Shown: positions 52,095 through 60,190 of the stretch, one piece after another | Layout of the letters: each line of letters begins with the position of its first letter | How positions within the stretch are numbered: position 1 is the stretch's first letter | Assembly: GCF_003439125.1 (NCBI RefSeq) | Contig: NZ_QSUU01000007.1 | Span: 81,314 to 145,313 of the forward strand | Length of the DNA: 64,000 nucleotides | Direction of reading: 5' to 3' | Source of the DNA: Collinsella sp. OM04-5 | GTDB lineage: Bacteria; Actinomycetota; Coriobacteriia; Coriobacteriales; Coriobacteriaceae | Notes under the pieces: model-generated | Databases searched by the model: none | Told to the model about the DNA's origin: nothing | Seen by the model: the letters and a program-made list of their open reading frames with translations, nothing else | Made by a program: the position numbers and the translations under genes

Positions 52095-54488
52095 CTAACG
52101 CTTGCGGCGCTTGGTCGCGGCGAGGCCGGCGGCGGCTACGGTTGCGCCGGCGATGCCTAGGGCAGCGACCGTCATCGCGGTGGTATCCCCCGTGGTAGCC
52201 AGGACAGCATCGCTCTTCTTGGCCGGCGTGGTTTTCTCAACCGTCTTGGTCGTAGCGGTTGTCGTGGCCGACTTGGCCGCGGGTTTGGTCTCGGGCTTAA
52301 CCTCGGGCTTAGTCTCAGGCTTAACCTCAGGCTGCGGTGTCGGCTTGGGATCCGGCGTAGGCTGCGGATCGGGAGTCGGCGTGGCCTCAGGCGTAAAGGT
52401 CAGATCGGTGTTGAGCCACAGGGTGTAGATCCAGCCGCTGTCCTCATCGGATACGCTATCCGCGACCTGGTAGCCGCACTCCTGGCCGTTGATCACCAGC
52501 TTGGTGTCGGGCGTAAAGTAGAAGCCGCGCGCGGACTTGAGGTAGATACCGTAGCGATAGGTCACGCCGGGCTTAAAGACGTCGATGTGATTCGTGATGT
52601 TCTGATCCCAGAACTTCTGAGAGTTCACTTCGCTGCCATCGCTGCCCGTCCAGAACTCACACTGAGGAAGGGAGTTGGAACCCGTCGGAACATTCGCCGT
52701 AAAGACCGGCTTATCGCCCGCCTTGAAGATGGTCGTGGCGCCGTTGATCTCGATAACGTCGATGGCCCGCCATTCGTCGATCGGCTGCTCGCACAGCATA
52801 TTGTCAGCGTTTGGCGCGAAGACGCCGTTGACGGTCTTGATGTGGTGCGCCCAATGACCGTTGACGTACATCATGCAGTCATCGGCCACGGTATTGTCGC
52901 CCTTGAGCCTCAGCTCAACGGAGTACATGTAGAACTTGCCCTCTTCGAAGTGTTCGATCCTCCTCGCGCCCGTCGGATACTTGGCAGGGTCGGAATACCA
53001 GAAGGCAACGGGCGTGAGCTCCGCAGGGTCGCTGCCATCCATCTCCTCCCAGCACTCATACGCGATCTCATACTTGTCGGCATCGGCGGCAGGAATCGTC
53101 GCGGTCGCACGCGGCGCCTCGCCGGGCGCGTAGTCGGTTTTCACATCGTTGACGTTTAGATTCTCAAGAGCTTCGTTTTCCGACGAAGTAGGCATCGTAA
53201 TTGTTTTAATAGCAGGGACATACAGGAATTCTCCGCTTAGACTCGACTTTACGGTTTCCCCGTTTACGGTAACAACGGTTTCATCGCTGAAGGAATATCC
53301 GTCTTTTGGCTTCAGCATAAGAGAATACACGTACTCTTTCCCGCTTTTAAACTTTGTAATAGTCGGCAGGGAACCATGTGAGCCGTTATCGGAATACCAG
53401 GCAGCAACGGGTTCGTTGTTTTCAAATTCCTGCCAGCATTCATAAGCGATTTCGTATTTATCTGCATCGTAGTTAGGGACACCTGCCGTCGCCTGCGGAC
53501 CAGTATCCAGCTGCCAATTGAAGTTCGTATTCTGAACATTGGCAAAGGAGATGGATTCCGATTCTGATTCCGCTGCCGGGATAACAAGGCACGCCCTCTC
53601 GTAGACATGGGTGCGGGTGTAGTAGTCATCCCGGATCTCGTTAATAGTGGGTTTCCCGGTCGCCTCGGTGTCTCCTTTAAAGGCGTCGTCCGGATCACCG
53701 ATGATGATATTCCCGGGCTCTGTACCCGTATACGTAAGCTTGGATCCATCATAGGTGGTCGTCATCTTGGACTTATTCTCCTTGTACTCCGTAAAGTACT
53801 TCTGCTCCTCCTTCTGTCTCTGAATCTTGCTGATATCCAGGGTAAGCGTTGTTTTATTGCTCGCACTGTCATACGCCGCATGGACGATCAAGTCCCCCAG
53901 GCCGATAAAAGTCAAAGCGCTGCCATCGAGAGCAGACTGGTCTCCATCTACAAGGGCAATCCCCTTCACATACTCAATCGTTTCTTCTTTCTTGATGTCG
54001 GTGTAATTGTTCCGCACCGTAATATTGACCCTAACGCCGCTGCCGCCAACAACATCGGTCACACCGCAGGGCATGATGGCGTCATTCGCCGGCGTGGCGG
54101 CGTTATCGCTGGGAGTATTTTGTTCAGCGGGTGCCGCATCGTTGGATTCATCGGTGGCGCCAGTCGGGGCCGTCTGCTGAGGCTCAGCGGTGGCTTGCGC
54201 CGCCGGAGCAGCATCGGTTGCAGGTGCGGTCGAAGCAGCCGGTGCGGTCGTTGCCGCCGTATCCTCCGCAACCGTCGGCGTCACCGGAGCCGCGGCAACC
54301 TCGTCCATCGCACCGACGGGATCGGCGCATTCCGTCGCCAGCGCCACGCTCGGCAGCAGCAACTGACCGACCATAAGCGCGCACGCGCCGGCGCAAGCTA
54401 TTTTGGCACCCACACAACGCCAGGTACCGTGAACCAGCGAGCAGGTACGCTCACGCTGAGTTTGCTTATCAAAGTGGCTTCCGTTCAT
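52095..54488 (-). CDS. LxxTG-anchored surface protein
   Basis: 797 aa. Signal peptide to about residue 51, with a conserved block (CSLVHGTWRCVGAKIACAGA) also seen in the next gene. Ala/Thr/Pro-rich spacer (about 55-140). Three similar central modules of roughly 130 residues each contain YEIAYECW, WYSD and VNG motifs and are probably beta-sandwich repeats. Then a Pro/Lys-rich wall spanner and the sorting signal LATTGD with hydrophobic helix and KRRKR tail. The last 35 residues are nearly identical to those of the 2205-aa protein. Ligand unknown. ATG 54488 follows AAGGAGGCCGTT. The frame open to 54572 runs into palindrome E and is not used. Confidence 0.88.
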   Translation of the reverse strand: MNGSHFDKQTQRERTCSLVHGTWRCVGAKIACAGACALMVGQLLLPSVALATECADPVGAMDEVAAAPVTPTVAEDTAATTAPAASTAPATDAAPAAQATAEPQQTAPTGATDESNDAAPAEQNTPSDNAATPANDAIMPCGVTDVVGGSGVRVNITVRNNYTDIKKEETIEYVKGIALVDGDQSALDGSALTFIGLGDLIVHAAYDSASNKTTLTLDISKIQRQKEEQKYFTEYKENKSKMTTTYDGSKLTYTGTEPGNIIIGDPDDAFKGDTEATGKPTINEIRDDYYTRTHVYERACLVIPAAESESESISFANVQNTNFNWQLDTGPQATAGVPNYDADKYEIAYECWQEFENNEPVAAWYSDNGSHGSLPTITKFKSGKEYVYSLMLKPKDGYSFSDETVVTVNGETVKSSLSGEFLYVPAIKTITMPTSSENEALENLNVNDVKTDYAPGEAPRATATIPAADADKYEIAYECWEEMDGSDPAELTPVAFWYSDPAKYPTGARRIEHFEEGKFYMYSVELRLKGDNTVADDCMMYVNGHWAHHIKTVNGVFAPNADNMLCEQPIDEWRAIDVIEINGATTIFKAGDKPVFTANVPTGSNSLPQCEFWTGSDGSEVNSQKFWDQNITNHIDVFKPGVTYRYGIYLKSARGFYFTPDTKLVINGQECGYQVADSVSDEDSGWIYTLWLNTDLTFTPEATPTPDPQPTPDPKPTPQPEVKPETKPEVKPETKPAAKSATTTATTKTVEKTTPAKKSDAVLATTGDTTAMTVAALGIAGATVAAAGLAATKRRKR

Positions 54489-54514
54489 AACGGCCTCCTT
54501 GGTCGATGGGCCAT

Positions 54515-54549
54515 ACCACCACAAAGGTGCCTGTCCCCTTTGCGGTGGC
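54515..54549. repeat. GGGGACAGGCACC palindrome, family E copy 3 (inverted)
   Basis: ACCACCACAAAGGTGCCTGT, then CCCCTTTGCGGTGG, 27 bases upstream of the surface-protein start codon. Opposite orientation to copies 1 and 2. Confidence 0.75.
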
Positions 54550-54584
54550 CCTGTACGACCAAGATGCGCCAAATGACTCCGTAC

Positions 54585-54612
54585 GCCTAGGTTCGTAGAT
54601 GCGAACCTAGGC
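54585..54612. promoter_or_regulatory. Operator-like palindrome GCCTAGGTTCG...CGAACCTAGGC
   Basis: 11-bp perfect arms around TAGATG, 97 bases upstream of ATG 54488, followed by CTCTACCTGCG as at 51821-51850. Confidence 0.45.
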
Positions 54613-54634
54613 CTCTACCTGCGGAAATACAAAG

Positions 54635-54670
54635 AGCCGCCGCAAGAGCATTTATGCCCACGCGGCGGCT
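54635..54670 (-). terminator. Rho-independent terminator after the third surface-protein gene
   Basis: AGCCGCCGC and complement GCGGCGGCT with an 18-base loop, then CTTTGTATTTCC on the minus strand, 24 bases past the stop. Confidence 0.7.
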
Positions 54671-54693
54671 GAAAATGACTATGAAAGCTTGCG

Positions 54694-56313
54694 CTAGCGA
54701 TTGCGGCGCTTGGACGCGACGAAGCCGGCGCCGATGACGGACGCACCGGCAATGCCGAGGGCTGCCGCCGCCATCGCAGCGTTGTCGCCTGTGGCAGCCA
54801 GAACACCGGAAGCGTTTTTGGCGCCGGCGGCAGTCTTGGTCGTAACGGTCTTGGTGACCGCCGTGTTGGTCTTTACGTCCTTGTCTACGGACTTGAGGCC
54901 AGGCTTCTGCTCGGGATTGGGTATGGGGTCGGGATCGGGCTCCGGCGTCGGCTCTGGATCGGGCGTCGGCTCCGGCTCCTGTCCGTCTCCAAAATCAATC
55001 ACTACATCATGGGCGACCTCGGCAGAACCGACGATATCCGTAATGGCAGACGAACCGGCAACACCGACGACCTGCCCGTTCTGGGAGCTCGGCCATTTCC
55101 CCGTATCGACAACCTTTTTCACATCGCGCACGGCACCGTCCGTCGGAGTCGTAATCATCGCGTTTCCTCGTAAATCGATCATCGCGGCACGGAACAGCGT
55201 CGCAGTCGCGTCGTTGCAGTTGATCGCATAGATTCCCGCAGTCGCGTCCGAGGCCTCAATCTTCGATTTGCGAATCTTGATACGAGGCGTTTCCGACCCG
55301 GTGTTTGCCTCTGCCATGATTCCAAAACTTTGATTGCGGACGGCATCGATGCCGTTTGCAGCAGACAGGCTTCGAGACGTAAGATTCGACTCCTCGACAA
55401 GCATCCACACCGCACCGCTTTGCGAACGCGCGCTGATGCCCGCCGAGAGCGAAGCCGCACTGCCGGCGGAAAGCGCGACATCGGCTCTGTTGACGATTTT
55501 CATGAGGGTATTCTTTTTGATACCGACCGTATTGATGCACACGGAAACCTGCCAGGCATCGGCTGTCTTGATCGACAGGTTGGCGGCATCGATCGTGACG
55601 TCGCCCCCGTGCACGGAGACATAATCCGGTTCTTCCTGCTCGCCTTCCTGAGCAGCGTGTCTACTGGGAAGGTTATCGGCAAAGATACCGTAGGTGCCCA
55701 CCGTTGGACGCCAAGATCCTTCCGCCGATTTTGCCTCGATTTTGACATCGGCGCCCTTATCGATCGTCACGCTGCCGGCCGTCGCGCGAATGCCCGTCGC
55801 ACTGTTCACTGCGCCCGAAGCCGTCACGTTGACGTTGGCGCCGCTGATGGTCACATCGCCACCCGCATTGCCGTCGCCTTCCGCCGCAATCACATCGGTC
55901 TGGGCCGTCGCATTAAGGGTGCCGTCGCCGGTAATGGCAAGGTTGCCGTTCTTGGCAGCAATAGCGCTCTGACCGGCATCGGCCGTGATGGTGTTGGTGC
56001 CCGCCACATCGATGGTGAGGTTGCCCTGAGCGCTGATGCCGGTACCGTCGTAGCCGTTGAGCTTCATGTCGTTAGCGCCATCCCAGGACCAGGTTCCCGC
56101 ATCGTCGCCGGCGGCAGTGCCCGCGTCGTACTGCGTGCCGCCCACGTTGACCCAGTCGGCGGCGAGCGCCACGCTCGGCAGCAGCAGCTGGCCGGCCATG
56201 AGCACGCAGGCCCCCGCGCAGGCGAGTTTTGTGCCTACGCGGCGCCATGTTCCGTGGGAGAACGAGCACGCACGGCCGTGGTTGATTGAGTTGTCATGGA
56301 TTTGCTTTCGCAT
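54694..56313 (-). CDS. LxxTG-anchored protein with Cthe_2159-like carbohydrate-binding domain
   Basis: 539 aa. Signal peptide to about residue 51 with the shared CSFSHGTWRRVGTKLACAGA block. The mature part begins with a short motif (TWSWDGANDMKLNGYDG, about 72-88) followed by beta-helix-like repeats (ISAQGNLTIDVAGTNTI, GNLAITGDGTLNAT, GGDVTISGANVNVTASG) up to about residue 420. This resembles the Cthe_2159 carbohydrate-binding family (polygalacturonate-binding members are known). A repetitive Pro/Glu/Asp spanner leads to LAATGD, a hydrophobic helix and KRRNR. ATG 56313 has AAGGAGG upstream; the longer frame to 56433 lacks one. Confidence 0.82.
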   Translation of the reverse strand: MRKQIHDNSINHGRACSFSHGTWRRVGTKLACAGACVLMAGQLLLPSVALAADWVNVGGTQYDAGTAAGDDAGTWSWDGANDMKLNGYDGTGISAQGNLTIDVAGTNTITADAGQSAIAAKNGNLAITGDGTLNATAQTDVIAAEGDGNAGGDVTISGANVNVTASGAVNSATGIRATAGSVTIDKGADVKIEAKSAEGSWRPTVGTYGIFADNLPSRHAAQEGEQEEPDYVSVHGGDVTIDAANLSIKTADAWQVSVCINTVGIKKNTLMKIVNRADVALSAGSAASLSAGISARSQSGAVWMLVEESNLTSRSLSAANGIDAVRNQSFGIMAEANTGSETPRIKIRKSKIEASDATAGIYAINCNDATATLFRAAMIDLRGNAMITTPTDGAVRDVKKVVDTGKWPSSQNGQVVGVAGSSAITDIVGSAEVAHDVVIDFGDGQEPEPTPDPEPTPEPDPDPIPNPEQKPGLKSVDKDVKTNTAVTKTVTTKTAAGAKNASGVLAATGDNAAMAAAALGIAGASVIGAGFVASKRRNR

Positions 56314-56486
56314 GTGAGCCTCCTTGTCGTAAGGGGTGCTTCTATAACACCATGTTACGGGAAGATATCCGGATCCTGGGACACAAATTCTCATGTGGCG
56401 CACCTGCCAGCGCAAAAGGCAACGAGCATGCAATTGGCAAGCGCACCCCGCCCCCCACGAAAGGCCTGCCCCCTACCGTCATGGTC

Positions 56487-56492
56487 TACAAT
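56487..56492 (+). promoter_or_regulatory. -10 box TACAAT of the LuxR-type gene
   Basis: TACAAT in GTCTACAATCGAGG, 38 bases before the TTG start at 56531. Confidence 0.5.
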
Positions 56493-56530
56493 CGAGGGCA
56501 CGATTGTTCCGTCCACCCAAAGGACCGTCC

Positions 56531-57934
56531 TTGAACCTGAGTAAGCCTAAAATCAACGCGCTTCTGGCACTTGCGCTCTTTACCTTTGTCTTTCTTGCCG
56601 CCGAGTTTCGATTCGACATCAATGTCGGGCTACTCACCGGTGCCGAACGCGTTGTGCTCGCACAGGGCTTTATCCTGGGCGCCAGCGTGATCGGCTTTAT
56701 CGGATATGCGCCGCTGCTCGGGCTCGCACAGCGCAAAGGCCGGCCTCAGGCAGTTGTCAGCGCCGCCGTCCCCATCGCCATCTTGGGGTTGACTCAGATT
56801 CAGTCCCCCACGAGCCCGCTTGCGCTCGAGATTCTGGGATGCCTCGCATTCCTCGGACTCGGCCTACTGGGCGGCGCGGCACACCATGCCTTCGCAACGA
56901 CATTCCAAGACGATCCCAAGCTCGCCACCGGTGCGGGAGCAGCCTATGCCGCGGGCATCCTGATGCAGTTCGCCATCAACCTGCTCAATTGCGGCGGCAT
57001 CGCAGAGCTCATCATTCTTGGCGCGGCAACGATCGCCGTCTCCGCCCTCAGCGTCGTTCCCCAAAAGGCTGCCGAGAGCTCCAGTCCCTCCATCAATCCC
57101 TTTGTTGAGCCCTCTCATGCCCTCGCCAAACAGGCATGCTGGAGCATCGCGCTCGTCATGATTCTCGCCTGCCTGTTCTCTACTCTTGATAACGTGGTCA
57201 CGTTCTCCAACGCCCACGGCACCATCGCCGTGCAAACCTGGCCACGCCTCTTTTTGGCAGCGAGCGGTCTGCTTGCCGGCATCGTCTTTGACCTTGCCGA
57301 GCGTCGCTATATGGGACTCGTCATGCTCGGCGTCACGGTGCTTTCCACCATTTCCATCCTGGCCGTGGAAGCGGGCGCCGATCCCAACCTGGGCCTTGTC
57401 GTCTTTTACCTGAGCTCGGGCTTTTTCGTCACGTTCTTTACCGCCACGTTTACTCAGCTGGCACCGCACATGCACGTACCCGCCTTCTGGGCCGGCATGG
57501 GCCGTGCGGCCAATAACGTGTGCGCGTTCACCACGTCGGGCGTCTCGCTTGCGCTTGTGACCTCGGGCAATGTTGCTCTCATCATGATCGGTGCGCTCAT
57601 TTTGCTCGTCGCCGCCTGCGCAGCATTCGTGGCAGCCGGCTTGTTCCGCCTGCCCCAAACCGAGCAGGAGCGCGAACATCAACAGCTTGCCGAGGAGGCG
57701 CTGGCAGCACCGAATATCGAGGAGCAGCGTCGGGCCTTCATCACCGATCACGCTCTCACCCCGCGCGAAGTCGACGCGCTCATAGCCGTAACCCAGGATG
57801 AACGCCCGCTCAAGCAGGTCGCCGAGGAGCTCGGCATCTCGATGCGCATGGTCCAGCGCCACCTGAGCTCCATTTATCAAAAGACCGACACGCAGACGCG
57901 CGCCGGTCTCACCAAGGCCTTCCCCTCCGCCTAA
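56531..57934 (+). CDS. Membrane-bound LuxR-family regulator (MFS-like N-terminal half)
   Basis: 467 aa. Residues 1-~395 contain about 12 hydrophobic segments arranged like a major-facilitator transporter. Residues ~400-467 are a LuxR-type HTH (LTPREVDALIAVTQDERPLK, QVAEELGISMRMVQRHLSSI). Such regulators with a 12-helix sensor are abundant in Coriobacteriia. They probably sense a small molecule at the membrane; the ligand and targets are unknown. No ATG lies near the start in frame. TTG 56531 has AAAGGACC before it and begins MNLSKPKINALLALALF, which fits a first helix. It is convergent with the next gene. Confidence 0.82.
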   Translation: MNLSKPKINALLALALFTFVFLAAEFRFDINVGLLTGAERVVLAQGFILGASVIGFIGYAPLLGLAQRKGRPQAVVSAAVPIAILGLTQIQSPTSPLALEILGCLAFLGLGLLGGAAHHAFATTFQDDPKLATGAGAAYAAGILMQFAINLLNCGGIAELIILGAATIAVSALSVVPQKAAESSSPSINPFVEPSHALAKQACWSIALVMILACLFSTLDNVVTFSNAHGTIAVQTWPRLFLAASGLLAGIVFDLAERRYMGLVMLGVTVLSTISILAVEAGADPNLGLVVFYLSSGFFVTFFTATFTQLAPHMHVPAFWAGMGRAANNVCAFTTSGVSLALVTSGNVALIMIGALILLVAACAAFVAAGLFRLPQTEQEREHQQLAEEALAAPNIEEQRRAFITDHALTPREVDALIAVTQDERPLKQVAEELGISMRMVQRHLSSIYQKTDTQTRAGLTKAFPSA

Positions 57935-57940
57935 AACAAA

Positions 57941-57977
57941 AACCACCACAAAGGTGCCTGTCCCCTTTGTGGTGGTT
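57941..57977. terminator. GGGGACAGGCACC palindrome, family E copy 4, between convergent genes
   Basis: 37 bp, AACCACCACAAAGGTGCCTG ... CCTTTGTGGTGGTT, 7 bases after one stop and 9 before the other. The TTTTG following on the plus strand and TTTTTGTTTT on the minus strand suit a two-way terminator. Confidence 0.7.
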
Positions 57978-57985
57978 TTGATCGG

Positions 57986-58609
57986 CTAGCCCTCGAGCTG
58001 CGCCAGCTTGTAGCGGTAGGCCGCCGCGATGACGTCTTTGCAGCCTTCGCGCCCCAGCTTGGCGCGGTTGACGACGATATCCTTACCGCTCGTCATCTTC
58101 CACTTGCCGGCGCTGTAGCGCTTATAGAACGCCTCGCGCGCCTTCTGCTGCTGTTTGACCAGCTTGGCGCCCTTCTTTTTGTTGAGGCCACGCTTCTTGC
58201 GCACAATCTCGACGCGGTCCTCAAAGGGAGCGGTCACCAACACGGCAATGTGGTTGGGGTTGTTGCGAAGCAGGTAATCGGACAGGCGGCCTTCGATAAT
58301 GCAGCTCTCGGTCTCACCCAAGTCCAAAATCACCTGGCTCATCTTTTGGAATAGCTTGTCCGAGTACGAACGGGCATCGTAGCGGTCGGGCAGAAACGCC
58401 ATGTTCTCCACGGCCAGGCGCTCATCATAGGCGGCCATCTTATCGAGCGACTCGCCCGCGCGCAGCGACGCACGCACCAGCAGCTCGTTGTCGTACAGCG
58501 GAATCCCCAACTCGTTGGCGAGGATGCGTCCGATCTCGTGTCCCTCGGCACCAAAGTCGCGCGCGATGGTAATGACCACAGGATTCTTCTTGTTCTCCAG
58601 ATCGCTCAT
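57986..58609 (-). CDS. Cytidylate-kinase-like protein
   Basis: 207 aa cytoplasmic protein of the cytidylate kinase-like family. The N-terminus (VVITIARDFGAEGHEIGRIL, about 11-30) replaces a classic Walker A with the family's REFGSGG-type loop. EGRLSDYLL and a basic region (RKKRGLNKKKGAKLV, about 136-150) follow, the latter perhaps the lid. True CMP kinase (Cmk) has GxxGxGKS, so this is a relative whose substrate is not established. Single gene; ATG 58609 follows AAAGGAATCGCG. Confidence 0.8.
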   Translation of the reverse strand: MSDLENKKNPVVITIARDFGAEGHEIGRILANELGIPLYDNELLVRASLRAGESLDKMAAYDERLAVENMAFLPDRYDARSYSDKLFQKMSQVILDLGETESCIIEGRLSDYLLRNNPNHIAVLVTAPFEDRVEIVRKKRGLNKKKGAKLVKQQQKAREAFYKRYSAGKWKMTSGKDIVVNRAKLGREGCKDVIAAAYRYKLAQLEG

Positions 58610-58670
58610 CGCGATTCCTTTCTAACAAATGAGAAAAGGGCTGTTTATCTCTTATTCCCACGATACCGTA

Positions 58671-58776
58671 CCTGGGTTTTCCTGGTGCCCAAGATTGGCC
58701 TGAAAGAGGAGCGACGCGTACTTTGGTACGCGAGCGACGGTTTGAAGGCCAAGGTTGGGTGCCAGGGAAAGCCAGG
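58671..58776. repeat. 106-bp interrupted palindrome abutting the ABC permease stop
   Basis: Left arm 58671-58701 (CCTGGGTTTTCCTGGTGCCC, then AAGATTGGCCT) pairs with right arm 58746-58776, with an inner GCGTACTTTGGTACGC hairpin. It ends directly at the stop codon (58777-58779) and likely closes the amino-acid ABC operon transcript. Confidence 0.75.
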
Positions 58777-59415
58777 CTATGCGGCTACGATGCGGCGTTG
58801 GTAAGCTCGGACCAGCAGCGAGATACCAAAGTTGAGCACAAAGTACATCGCAAACACCAGGCCGTAGAGCATAAGCACCTGCGACAGATCGATCGCGTGG
58901 GCCATCACGACGTTTGCCGTGTACATGAGCTCGGCCACGTTAATGCCCGAAAGATACGAGCTGTCCTTGATGACGGTCGTGCACTGGCTAAACAGCGCCG
59001 GAATAATCGTCTTAAACGTCTGCGGCAGAATGATGTAGCGCATGGTGGCAAAAAAGCCGAAGCCTTGGCTCTGCGCTGCCTCAAACTGGCCGCGCGGAAT
59101 CGAGTTGAGGCCGCCGCGCACAATCTCGGCCATAACAGCGCTGGTAAACAGCGTAAAGGCGATGGTCGAAATCACAATGTCCAAGCCCTGCACCGTAAAG
59201 TAGATAAACAGGATCCACAGCAGGTTCGGCGTGCAACGGAACAGCTCGATATAGGCACTCACCAAAATACGGAACGGGCGGGGCGCATAGCTTTTAACAA
59301 GCGCCAGCACCGTGCCAAAGATGAGCGAGAAAAAGATCGACAGCGCCGAGATCTCGATCGTCTTAACAAAGCCGCCCCAAATGTAGAGCAGGTTGGTCGC
59401 GTTGAAGATTTCCAT
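58777..59415 (-). CDS. Polar amino acid ABC transporter permease (second)
   Basis: 212 aa inner-membrane permease of the His/Glu/Gln/Arg (HisMQ-type) family, with about five helices. The EAA loop contacting the ATPase is at about 103-125 (RGGLNSIPRGQFEAAQSQGF). It pairs with the product of 59419-60165 to form the channel. Operon order on the minus strand is ATPase, binding protein, permease, permease. It begins 3 bases after the first permease. Substrate is not fixed by sequence. Confidence 0.92.
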   Translation of the reverse strand: MEIFNATNLLYIWGGFVKTIEISALSIFFSLIFGTVLALVKSYAPRPFRILVSAYIELFRCTPNLLWILFIYFTVQGLDIVISTIAFTLFTSAVMAEIVRGGLNSIPRGQFEAAQSQGFGFFATMRYIILPQTFKTIIPALFSQCTTVIKDSSYLSGINVAELMYTANVVMAHAIDLSQVLMLYGLVFAMYFVLNFGISLLVRAYQRRIVAA

Positions 59416-59418
59416 GCG

Positions 59419-60165
59419 CTAGGCCTCCTCTACGTTGTCGAGCCCCAGCTCGGCGAGGCTCACGCCGCGCGGACGCTCCTTGGAGCGGCGCTCGAGCCAC
59501 TGCACCAGCATGGCGAGCGGAAAGCAGATGATGAAGTACATAAGGCAGCAGACGATGTATCCCTGCAGATAACCGTACAGACTCACAAAGTTGTCGGAAC
59601 GGTACATAAGGTCGCCGCCGGCCACAAGCGCCAGCACCGACGTGTTCTTGACCAAGTTGAGCGCCTGGTTACACAGCGGCGGCAGAATGATCTTGAATGT
59701 CTGGGGCAGCACGATGTACCAGTACGCCTGCGCACGGGTGAAGCCCTGGCTCTGCGCCGCCTCCATCTGACCGCGCGGAACCGCCTCGATACCGGTGCGG
59801 ATAACCTCCGAGATGTAGGCCGCGTGATACAGGCCCACGCCCAAGAAGCCCAGCACGAACGGCGCGATGCGCACCGGCTGGTCGGCACCGGTTATGGCTT
59901 GCAAAAACTGCGGACCGGCCATGTACATAAAGAGCACCTGCACGGGCAACGGGGTGTTCTGGTAAAACTCCACGTACACGCGGCTTATGGCGCGCAGCAC
60001 GCGCGAACGGGTGGTGGAGAACACGCCCAGCAGCGTGCCCAGCACCAGCGACAGCAGCAGACCGGCAACGACCACCTGCAGCGTCACGCCAAAGCCCTCC
60101 CAGAAGGGCCCCATGTTTTGAAATGTCGTCGACCAACGGTCGGCGTCAAATAATCCTTCGAGCAT
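59419..60165 (-). CDS. Polar amino acid ABC transporter permease (first)
   Basis: 248 aa inner-membrane permease of the HisMQ type. EAA loop: RTGIEAVPRGQMEAAQSQGF. It is similar to the downstream permease with a longer N-terminus and a cytoplasmic tail (RRSKERPRGVSL). ATG 60165 (MLEGLFDADRW) follows CAAGGAAGGAATCAA, a good ribosome site; the frame runs on to 60198 but would overlap the binding-protein gene. Confidence 0.92.
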   Translation of the reverse strand: MLEGLFDADRWSTTFQNMGPFWEGFGVTLQVVVAGLLLSLVLGTLLGVFSTTRSRVLRAISRVYVEFYQNTPLPVQVLFMYMAGPQFLQAITGADQPVRIAPFVLGFLGVGLYHAAYISEVIRTGIEAVPRGQMEAAQSQGFTRAQAYWYIVLPQTFKIILPPLCNQALNLVKNTSVLALVAGGDLMYRSDNFVSLYGYLQGYIVCCLMYFIICFPLAMLVQWLERRSKERPRGVSLAELGLDNVEEA

Positions 60166-60190
60166 TTGATTCCTTCCTTGGACGATGCGT

